Assembly: GCA_032622095.1 (NCBI GenBank)
Contig: CP136064.1
Span: 115,930,004 to 115,994,003 of the forward strand
Direction of reading: 5' to 3'
DNA length: 64,000 bases
From: Siphonodentalium dalli
Lineage: Eukaryota; Mollusca; Scaphopoda; Gadilida; Siphonodentaliidae
Below the pieces are notes generated by a model, which saw only the letters and a program-made list of their open reading frames with translations, was not told where the DNA came from and ran no database searches. This document shows positions 55,540 through 64,000 of the stretch, piece by piece. Within the stretch, counting starts at the first letter, position 1. Each line of letters starts with the position of its first letter. A program made the position numbers and the translations under genes.

Positions 55540-57180
55540 TTTTTTTTCAATCCCATCATTTTATAGACAAAAGACAACCTAAATCGGTTGAACAAGGAGA
55601 GGTGTTAACAATTAAAGCACCAGATAACTAGTTGTGACTGGTATGCAAAAAATCGGCAGACCGGATTTGGTCTGCATAATGTCGCAGTCTGCCTAATGAT
55701 GGTCAATGGTCCTCCTGACATTAGGCAGACCAGCCAGACCTGAAATAAAATCTTCAAGAGTGGCCCAGCCTTTGTTCATACCTAAACATCGAAAGCAATT
55801 AACGCGGTCATATAATAGTTACATATATACTGCAACAATGAGACATCCGCGAAGATACATCCGCGAACACCCGAAATGTGCTGCCTGCGAGATATCCCCA
55901 TCGCTAAAGTTTCCTTGACACGGCCAGATCAGCTGTATACTACCATTTCCTAGAAATAACTCGCATCGCCCAAAACCAAAATGTGTTGTCCTGCCAGATA
56001 TCCCCATCGCCCCAATGGTACGACCAGATCAGCGTAGCAGTAAACACTCATGTATAGGGCGTAATAATATATGAAAATGCATATATAGCAAAATTAGCAA
56101 ATCAACAACACACTTAGGAAGTTGTAGCATTTTCAAATTGACCACTGCATGTGGTCTTATATAGTCTTATTATTTCAAACATCAGCTTCTATAGGAAACG
56201 GGTCAAACGGCATTGAATTATATTATTATACCAGGGTGGGGGTGTGTAGTAAAACATTTGCAGGAAGGTATGCCGTTGTAAAATTTTACCCCAAAAAAGA
56301 GAAATATCCCAGCATATCCCCTACATATCCAGTAAGATATCATTCCCCCTGCACTTTGGGCATTACTGTATGAACCGAATATGACGTTGGGCTATTTGAC
56401 TGAGATACATTTTAAGCTGATAACATCTCACATCTCAAGACAGTGAACCCAACACACACAATTCCATAATTTCTAATTATTTCCCTATTAGACTGCCGTA
56501 CCCAGCCCATTGTCTAGCATTATTCCATACGAACATGACATTTGGAACTTATTCCCTATTCCTTATTCTCAAAAATGTCTCTTTTGGTCAATTTGACGGC
56601 TTTTATACTAAATGACAAGCAGTCACTATGCCAGACTTGGAATATGTTAGGTGTTGTGAGATCAACAGATCATCTAAGTTGAAAGTAATGAAAATTAGGT
56701 CTAGTTTTAAAAAGACTGCTGAGTTGTTAGACATGCAAATCCATTGAGCCCCATATAAGGTCCCACTAACATAGATAAAGTGTTTTTTACAGTTATAATA
56801 TGTTTTAAACTGTTACAAATGTCAAATGTGGGCACAAAATATCTTTAGTAAAAAATGTGCATGATGAGGTTGTAAAAAATGCGTTTTTTTGCTCTCGTAT
56901 CACCCACCCACCCTGGCAAACGTTCCTGAAAATGTTGTACCCCCCCCCCCCCCGCGGCCCCCCCCCCCCATTATAATATAACTAAACTACACTCGGGAAG
57001 ATATCTAATGCACCATATGAACAACACGACTTACATACACACTCCAAAAGATTCCGCAGTTGATACCCATCATGGTATAGATAAAAGCTTAATGGAACAT
57101 CAAGTATATGCAACTCCTGCTGCCATTCACTGATGTAGTATACTTGTACTCTAGCTAGTATCGGCTAAACAGCGGCGATA
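55540..57180. other. Intergenic stretch upstream of GRHPR
   Basis: No gene recognised. It contains an ~85-bp dispersed block (55750-55835) repeated inversely at 63140-63228, a ~106-bp imperfect direct duplication (GATATCCCCATCGC at 55891 and 55997), and a C-rich tract (56940-56969). Confidence 0.45.
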
Positions 57181-57200
57181 CTATGCACACACGCAAATGA

Positions 57201-57208
57201 TATATAAG
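57201..57208 (+). promoter_or_regulatory. Candidate TATA-like element upstream of GRHPR
   Basis: TATATAAG lies ~200 bp before the GRHPR start codon, followed by a C/T-rich stretch (TTTCCTTCCTGG). The position would allow a 5' leader of about 170 bp. Only the motif and position support it. Confidence 0.3.
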
Positions 57209-57406
57209 CATGCATTTCCTTCCTGGTGGCACCAACATTCGACCTTCACATTAAACATTTGGAATTCCCACGACCTCGACCGCGTATGACCCTTCTGTAT
57301 TAGACTCAATCGTAGGTTGAGTTGTTTCCCTACATCGGGTTCTGAGTGATCGATATTGCGGTTCTGGCAATAGAAACATTACAGACTCGCTGGTTTATCA
57401 GACAAA

Positions 57407-57605
57407 ATGACGCGGCCCAAGGTATATGTCACTCGAAGGATTCCGAAAGAAGGGTTGGATTTACTGAAGGAGCAGTGTGATGTTAAACTATGGGACGACG
57501 ACGAGACGATACCGCGAGTGGAGCTGCTACGAAATGTGAAAGGAGCCGACGCCGTCGTGTGCATGATATCGGAGAAAATTGATAAACAATTCCTAGACAG
57601 CGCCG
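57407..57605 (+). CDS. GRHPR: Glyoxylate/hydroxypyruvate reductase, exon 1 (partial gene)
   Basis: The start codon at 57407 (context GACAAAATGACG) opens MTRPKVYVTRRIPKEGLDLL and runs 66 codons plus one base to a consensus donor (GCCG|GTAAGT) at 57605/57606. The peptide follows the N-terminus of animal GRHPR: a first beta strand KVYVTRRIP, then helix EGLDLLKE, acidic WDDDETIP, and AVVCMISEKIDKQFLDSAG. This is the start of the substrate-binding domain of the D-2-hydroxyacid dehydrogenase fold. GRHPR reduces glyoxylate and hydroxypyruvate with NADPH in cytosol and possibly other compartments, removing glyoxylate. The Rossmann GxGxxG and catalytic Arg/Glu/His are encoded by later exons outside the window. 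No frameshift or stop; family assignment is from the recognised N-terminal pattern only. Confidence 0.85.
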
Positions 57606-57717
57606 GTAAGTCAATATGAAGGTCATTGTGGATTACACGTGAAGTGTGTCTTGTCACTATTGTTACACACAGCCAAACAAAATAAAATGTTACAATTAGC
57701 AGGGAATGAGGCACTTA

Positions 57718-57828
57718 GGCCAAAAAAAGAAAAGGTTTTGGTTCTCAGGCCCCGCCGCATTGAATAAAAAGGGCCGCATTAGACCTTTTTATTGCAATGC
57801 CTGATGTTATGACAAAAAAACTTACGAA

Positions 57829-57863
<35 letters not shown>

Positions 57864-58402
57864 GATTTTATCAACATGTCCATAGCAGATATGTGTTGAA
57901 TATTAGTGTGCATTGAGCTCTAACATGTAATGTGTTAAAAAGTGACTTGCAGGCTTACAACATGAAGTAGATGACTACAATTCAGAAAATGATTAGCTGA
58001 TCCTCATGCTCTTCTTACAATTAGTCATTGTGAACAACTTACACTAATTGTAACTTTATACAATTGAAAGGCACAGGACTAAATTCAGGATCACCTATTA
58101 GAATGGGGAGGTATCAGTTTTTAGACAACAATAACAGTAGTTAATGTCAGGGGCATTATATATTGTTACTAGGTAATCCCAGTCATACACTGATAGTACA
58201 ATGTCATTTTTATATAAGACTAAATGAGTTTATATGCATAACAGTTCCCTCTACCTTTCTGGTTATTACTAGACAGAGGAAGGTATCTTTGTCCATGCTT
58301 ACTATGCGCAGAAAAAAATAAAAAATAAAAATAAAAACCGCCCTCCCTCATTCATTTGAAAAAAAAATTGCCTGAGAATCAATTCATTAATTTTGTTTGG
58401 CC
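57718..58402 (+). mobile_element. PIF/Harbinger-like element, copy 3
   Basis: Perfect TTA duplication (57715-57717 and 58403-58405). Starts GGCCAAAAAAAGAAAAGG with TTTTGGTTCTCAGGC inside, and ends GCCTGAGAATCAATTC...TTTGGCC. Compared with 22875-23444 it has an extra T tract plus GTGTGTGTG and ~110 bp at 57830-57965. TTA target sites and GGCC termini fit PIF/Harbinger. Non-autonomous. Confidence 0.82.
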
Positions 58403-58603
58403 TTAGGCTTATGAACTTATGATATTCATCACGTACAAAACAAGTATTGGCACTATGTATACATTACCACCGGTACGTCAAATGCAGAACTCTTTGAGCC
58501 AGTGTCTTCATGCTATGTTACATAGATCGGGGTACGCGTAGCATGGGAACTTAGAACTCCATAAGAGACTCCCCAAATGCATCCACCCTTTGTGATATAC
58601 AAC

Positions 58604-59775
58604 CAGGGATGTGGCTAGAGGGGGGGGGGTGTGGGGTGTCTCACCCCCCCCCCCCCCCAGCAGAGAGCTATATTTTCAATAGTTGGAAATTTCATACCTG
58701 CGACAACGAAATTTCACACCAACAATAGGTTGAAAATGTTCTTGTAGTTTGATTATAAAACAATTTATTGGGGGGAATTTATTGTTTTTCGACCAATATT
58801 TGCATATGTTCCTATTTTTGGTCAAACATTTTGACAGAAATGGTCATCAGTAGGAAATTTTCCAACCTTAGGGGGGTGACAGGTTGGAAATTTCCAACAC
58901 TTGGAAAGCTTGTGTCCTGGTCCCTCCCCCGTGGCCAGTCAAAAACTTCTAGTTAATTTAAGAAAACAATATTGTCATACAATTGGTCAACATTGTCATT
59001 GGAATTGTCATCAGTTTGAAATTTCCAACAGTAGGAAGGCTTGAGGCTTTGAGGCTAGTCTAGATGTTAGGATTTTGCGATTTTCTTATTCAGATTTCAA
59101 AATTTTCGCACACCGGGCCGAACCATGGTCGGCCCGGTGTGTCGTTGCCCCATCCACATGGCCAATACAAAACTGCTAATTAGTTTAGCAAAACAATATT
59201 TTACTACATTTGGTCAAACTTGTAGACATAAATGGTCATCAGTTGAAGAATTTCCCAACCTGAGGGGAGCATGAGGTTTGAAATTTTCAACACTAGGAAA
59301 GCTTCAATTGAGGCCAGTCTAGATGCTAGGATTTGCGATTTTCTTGTATAGTTTTCAAAATTTTCTCACACCGGGCCGAACAACCATGGTCGGCCCGGTG
59401 TTTCCTGGTCTCTTGTCGGTAGCTGTGTGCATTTGTTTGGAATTAGATCACTAGTTGTTTTTTTTGGGGCAATTTTCAGGTTAAAATATCTTAATGTTCT
59501 CATACTGGGAAAATAGAAGCATGGCTCATGAATATATAGGAAATTAGGCCTGTGCATGAGGTACAGGGGGGGGGGGGGGTGCAAATGGAATTATGCAAAA
59601 AGTTGTGTTGGTGCGATTCCGACTCAAGGGGGGGGGGGGGGTGCAAATGGAATTATGCAAAAAGTTGTGTTGGTGTGATTCCGACTCAACGGGGGGGGGG
59701 TGCAGTTGGAAATTCCCAAGGTGGACACCCCCCCCCCCCCCCCCCCCCAGCGGAGACCCTCTAGTCACGTCCCTG
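58604..59775. mobile_element. hAT-like element with 8-bp TSD tatacaac
   Basis: Begins CAGGGATGTGGCTAGAGG and ends CCTCTAGTCACGTCCCTG; flanking octamers tatacaac (58596-58603, 59776-59783) are identical. Long G and C tracts adjoin both termini (G run at 58621; C runs at 58644 and 59728-59749). The interior contains GGAAATTTCCAAC-type repeats and two CACCGGGCCGAACxxCCATG GTCGGCCCGGTG palindromes (59110-59142, 59370-59402). No transposase. Confidence 0.88.
59564..59700 (+). repeat. ~67-bp tandem units with G tracts
   Basis: Two and a half units of a 12-14-base G run followed by TGCAAATGGAATTATGCAAA and GTTGTGTTGGTGxGATTCCG, inside the hAT-like element. The G runs, together with the C tract at 59728, could form quadruplex structures. 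Confidence 0.75.
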
Positions 59776-59789
59776 TATACAACACTCAC

Positions 59790-60500
59790 TCAAAAACAAA
59801 TTTGGGTTAAAATTGTTTGGTTATCCACAGTTGGGTTAATGTTGAGTCATATTCCAGAAGTTGTTCCATTGTTGGGTATAGATTGTTGGGTTAGATTAGT
59901 TTAGTTTAATCACTGGGTTTCAGTTGGGCCCCTTGGAAGAGATTTACTGGATTTGATCTCTCTTTGTCATATTTTCTTCTCATTATTGGTATCAAACTCA
60001 AATAGATACACGGTGAATGCACCTGTTATGTTGAAATTATATAGTTGTAGAATTGCTAGTGCCTTTCGAACAAGTATTCTTTTCAAGGTAAGGTTGTTAA
60101 TTTATTCCCGAAAAGGAAACCATTATATGATACTCTTCGTGTGAATACATATTACACACTAGGTTCGAAGTCTGGTTTAATTATGCAATATTTCTCATCT
60201 ATTCAGACGTTAGGATCCGAAATGAATCCATTGATTGGACCTATTTTTGGGGAACTTAATTAATGGCCAGAATATTAGATTATATGGTAAAAACTCGTCC
60301 ATTGAGATGAATATAAGTATATATTGTCTTAGGTTTTCTCTATCCCCATGTTTAGTTACTTCAAACCCAATGTTTGGTTAATTTAACCCAATGTTTGGTT
60401 AATTTAACCCAATGTTTGGTAACTTTTTCTAACCAACAAGTTTAGTTAACAGCTCTAACCCAACGTTTAGTCGGATTCGGTTTACTAAACGTTGGGGTTA
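59790..60500. repeat. GGGTTAA-rich minisatellites
   Basis: TTGGGTTA-type motifs recur at 59795-59910, and TTTAACCCAATGTTTGG (about 22-bp period, three units) at 60364-60430. The two clusters have opposite polarity, as in the ends of a ~0.7-kb element, but termini are not clear. Confidence 0.45.
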
Positions 60501-61616
60501 AATGCGTGATCAGAAATGAATATGCACGGGGAGTCTTTGATAAAGCACCAATCTCCTGTGGCTTAAGAAACACCAAACATCAGTCGTAATTTTTATAATG
60601 GATTATTCTAAATGATATAATTTTCCAACAAACATTTAGTTAGTTATTTGATTTTTATAGATAACAATTAGAAAACATGTTACATGCATCATATAGCATA
60701 ATCGAGGTACAAGTCGTGGAATTATTTTTATGATAAGGGTGTATAGTTGTAAAAATGGATTTGGTGGGTGTATAGTTGTAAAATCAGGATGGGATTGAAC
60801 ACCCTATGGAGCACCACCCTACAAGTTTCGTCCCTGTTTGAAACTTATCTTAGTAAATGCAAGTCTGCTAGCAGCATAATTTAAATGGATATATACTGTA
60901 TACTCAAATGTTGTTGTTGGTTTCTATAGTCTCTGAGTCGTATAATAAGGTAATCAGATTTCCATTATTTGAAAGTCTTTTGAGTACGAAGTGATGTTAT
61001 GGGTGGAAGATTAGTCGGAATGCGAAAATACCAATTGTCGTTGTCGAGTAATTTTTGGACAGTTTTCAAGCAAATGTATAAAATATATGTTATATTATAT
61101 GCATACTATAGTCCCATATACTCATTTGAGTCATTGTATAGTCACTAGTCAGTGAGTGGCTCAACTTTTTACTTGGCTCAACATATTTTTTTTTACACGA
61201 TTTGGTGTGCCACACGTTGCCGAATCCACTATCCGTGAATTATTTTGATCATGTCTTGTACACGGAGGTTCGTAATTTAATTTATGGCTCCAGCTGGCTC
61301 CAGCCATAAATTAAATTTATGTAAAATTATTAACTTTGATTTTAAGATAACCTATTAACCTGAACGATTACAGAATACATCTTCGACTCAAATTACTTAG
61401 TTTTCTGTATAATATCTATATTAGATCGTTGTTATCACCGGGAATTTATTGAAAATGGCATACAGTACCCCTTTAGACACGGTAATGTGAATATACCATA
61501 CATTATGCACTCCAATGGAGTTGTACATACTTATTTGACATCATATACACGAATATTTCGTTTAGCAATTCCATATTATGGAGTGGTCTGTATAAATTGA
61601 GATTTGTTAAAGGCCA
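60501..61616. other. Non-coding intronic stretch
   Basis: Nothing recognised apart from a short perfect hairpin at 61273-61319 (TAATTTAATTTATGGCT and its inverse around CCAGCTGGCTCC) and a GGTGTATAGTTGTAAAA direct pair (60738, 60767). Confidence 0.4.
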
Positions 61617-62078
61617 TTTAAAGGTACTCAGTCCGATTCGATGGTCCCCATGTTATCAGATTCCAACAACAACAATTTTTTTTTTTAAATGCAGCTTCAG
61701 TTATCAGAATCGACTAATTGCCCAAAAATAATGCTAACCACAGTCCACTATAGTATAAAATTGCCCCAAACCTGTTATTTATCAACATTTTATACAATGA
61801 AATTTTGCCGGTTTGTCAAATAGCTGACACAAAAAGGCCACTTAATTTTAGAGTTATCCATCTTCATCTGCTATTTGGTCTTCTCGTCGACTTTTACTGG
61901 GCCACTAAATATTCCAAGTGGTGAAAAATAATAGATTTAAAAAATCGATATCTGCTCACTCTTAGCTTTGTTGAATGGGTTCCTCGATTCAAATCAAACA
62001 TATTTTTTTACCACCGAAGCCAAATAAATAGTAACTGAGGGGTGCTTAAGTTAATCGGATTGAGTCCCTTTAATTTAC
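61617..62078. mobile_element. ~460-bp foldback MITE
   Basis: TTTAAAGGTACTCAGTCCGATT at the left is inverted at the right (AATCGGATTGAGTCCCTTTAA). Inside, a TTCTCGTCG/TCGATATCTGCTC zone and TTCCTCGATTCAAATCAAAC match 63555-64000. Flanking TTTAAA-type sequence hides any TSD. Confidence 0.65.
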
Positions 62079-62239
62079 GAGTCACCGATTATTGTGTTTA
62101 TAGTGTCTTGATATACGGGTTTAATAACAATCTATGACATGAACTATGATTAAAATACTATAATTCATCACCGTTGGAACGTTTGGGTCTCAGAAGGTGC
62201 ACATAGAGTAATAGCAAAAAGCTGAAATCATATAAACAT

Positions 62240-62507
62240 TTCCCCATTTCACTCCCAGAATGCAACATAATTCAAACTAAGATATAGAGTTAACCCCTTC
62301 CATTGAAAATAATAGACTTTGCAGTACAGTACATATGAAACTTAAGCACAAAAAACACGTGGGTACCTCAACAAAAACAGTTTATTACACAGGATAAGTT
62401 GATAACTTGAATACAATATTTTGGAGCGTCCTCTTTTAAATGGTATATAATATGACATATATTTTATATAATGTGATTTGGGGGTTCGAAAATTAAGTGG
62501 GCCTTTA
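62240..62507 (-). mobile_element. Partial copy of the 34580-34989 MITE
   Basis: The right end GAAAATTAAGTGGGCCTTTA and blocks CCCCTTCCATTGAAAA, AAGTTGATAACTTGA and ACATATATTTTATATAATG match 34580-34989 inversely. The left terminus is not found in order. Confidence 0.6.
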
Positions 62508-62844
62508 AATGGGAATTAGATGCATTGTTCTAACTGATCAGTAGTCGAAGTTTGCTTCGACGTAAATCACACCGTGATATCGATATAGGCATAATCACCC
62601 CTTGCACCGGACCTGTGCGTTGCGGTGCATGGCCCTGTGTATATAGCGGCTCACCGTCGGGGAAAGCAGATTTCACCATCACTCCCGATTAGATGTAAGT
62701 TTCACTCAAACTGACAAGCGCGTGGGGTGGCATTAACGCCGTGTGAGAGGATGACAATTTGTTTATTAACACCACCAGGTGTATACTGTGGGCCAAATTA
62801 TAAAACTCCGTGGTCCCATGTAGGCTTTATGGTTTTTCCGGGAT

Positions 62845-62938
62845 ATTAGTTTAAAAGTCGAACTGCGCGATCAGGAGGCCGGTCACCGTTTTATTAGTTT
62901 AAAAGTCGAACTGCACGATAAGGAGGCCGGTCACCGGT
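62845..62938 (+). repeat. 48-bp direct duplication
   Basis: ATTAGTTTAAAAGTCGAACT then GCxCGATxAGGAGGCCGGTC occurs at 62845 and 62893 with two base differences. Confidence 0.85.
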
Positions 62939-63554
62939 AAACGGTGTAGTTGGGAATTTCAATTTCCTTTATTGTCCTTTACATTATTATGTCAATAATG
63001 TTAATTTTTGGGTTGTGACAAGCTATGTCAATTACCAATAAAAGAAAATTAAAAGATAATTTGTAAGTCTTATATTTCAACTTTTATACATATTTTTCTT
63101 TCTGCACAGCCCACTGATGGTTGTGTTGTGATGGTATTATAGTTGCAGTATGTATTAATTATGACCGCGTTAATTGCTTTCGATCTTTAGGTATGAACAA
63201 TGGCTGGACCATGCACTCTTGGCGGGAACACAATATCTCCGATTTTGTATCCGCATTTAGAAGCTTTCTGGTGTGGTGAATGAGAAACCTGCAGTAATAA
63301 GCCGTAGTTGTTTGTAATAATTCGAAGGATTAGTTGTTTTAACGGACTTCTGATGGGGTGAATAATGTAACTAATATATTTTATATTACAATTTATATTT
63401 ATGGCTAATAATGTGTTCTAGAGTCGGGGAGCGAGTACACCGTGGAATGCTAAAGGTGAAGGTAACAGAAGAATGACCTTCACCTGATACATGCGACACG
63501 TTATTAAAGGATGACATCGCGTTTATTTGATTTGTACATAATATCTAAATAATT

Positions 63555-64000
63555 TAAAGGTACTCAACCCGTAAAGAGGGTCCCCATCTCAACAGATTCC
63601 AACAACAACAATCCGATCAGAGGGTCCTATATTACTATTTCTTTGGCTTTGGGGGTAAAAAATATTTGATTCGAGTCGAGGAACCCATCAAACAAAGCTC
63701 AGAGTTATTAGATATTGATTTTTGAAAATTCTTATGTTCTCGAGATGAGTACTTATAACTGCCGTCAATTTGGTAACATGCTCGAGATTTTACGCCAAAA
63801 TTCTATTCAAACAGACAAGGATGGATAACTCTATAATCAAGTGGTAATAATTGACTACGTACTGGGCCAGTAAGAATTCCCGATAATGAAAAATAATAGA
63901 TTTCTAAAATCGATATCTAACAAATCTGAGCTTTGATGGGTGACTTCCTCGACTCGAATCAAATTTTTTTGACCCCCGAAGCCATTGAAATAGTAATTGA
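63555..64000. mobile_element. Second copy of the 61617-62078 MITE, cut by window edge
   Basis: TTTAAAGGTACTCAACCCGT and CCAACAACAACAATCC match the first copy's left end. GATTCGAGTCGAGGAACCCATC at ~63670 is inverted at ~63940-63965, giving long foldback arms around a ~200-bp centre. The right terminus is beyond the window. Confidence 0.65.

Larger units (their letters stand above)
57606..64000 (+). other. Probable GRHPR intron 1 (continues past window)
   Basis: I searched the plus strand for the expected continuation (xNLKVISTMSVGxD-type peptide) and found none, so intron 1 is likely at least 6.4 kb. It is occupied by the Harbinger-like, hAT-like and MITE insertions listed below. An alternative is that the exon belongs to an abandoned 5' fragment. 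Confidence 0.5.

Noticed and set aside
57379-57714. 111-residue minus-strand frame over GRHPR exon 1
   Set aside because: Antisense shadow; the plus strand has a conserved GRHPR N-terminus and a consensus donor.

Overview
This window is animal genomic DNA: AT-rich, intron-bearing and almost entirely built of repeats. The style of the repeats suggests a marine lophotrochozoan, most likely a bivalve mollusc. Indicators are GTCCGTCC-rich 'gagctattg' and 'ctcacctgagacaaag' families, SINEs ending in ttaaacccaaatcaatcaa, and pearl/HINE-like elements with a core array and a GACA microsatellite. That assignment is inference. The only gene I can name is exon 1 of glyoxylate/hydroxypyruvate reductase (GRHPR) at 57407-57605 (+). 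Its other exons are not visible here, so 57606 to the right edge is probably intron 1.

Left third (1-22 kb): a polarity-switching minisatellite (1-833), then DNA-transposon relics. Three hAT-like elements have perfect 8-bp target-site duplications (TSDs) that can be read directly: 4968-6227, 12054-15020 and 15335-16452. A fourth lies at 58604-59775. The second is part of a three-level nest: a foldback MITE (11752-15065) was hit by a hAT element carrying a broken FLYWCH zinc-finger ORF, which was hit by a poly(A)-tailed retroposon with a 277-aa ORF1-like frame and a 14-bp TSD. Two adjoining pearl/HINE-like elements (17602-19116) and a SINE with a 15-bp TSD (20074-20372) follow.

Middle (22-35 kb): a diverged ~1.4-kb segmental duplication (22755-24180 and 28640-30065), each copy carrying different insertions. 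PIF/Harbinger-like elements with TTA TSDs occur three times in the window. Several exon-like ORFs preceded by good splice acceptors, two of them duplicated, may be 3' exons of an unidentified gene.

Satellite domain (32-53 kb): a ~6.8-kb array of ~202-bp monomers (35789-42590), each with a perfect or near-perfect 24-bp palindrome, lies between ~2.2-2.5-kb inverted repeats (32030-34580 and 42755-44937). It is followed by a ~140-bp array whose monomers each have terminal inverted repeats (48082-51234), and by a chain of foldback arms (51235-52860) in which two loops are inverted relative to their sister copies.

Right part (53-64 kb): a TTAA-flanked element (53701-55531) with ~70-bp terminal inverted repeats and clustered GGGCGGGTTGTC motifs carries a two-exon gene for a 179-aa protein with an N-terminal PHD-type C4HC3 finger. 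Then come the GRHPR promoter region and exon 1, and a long intron loaded with Harbinger-like, hAT-like and MITE insertions. No rRNA genes, intact tRNA genes or CRISPR arrays were seen.
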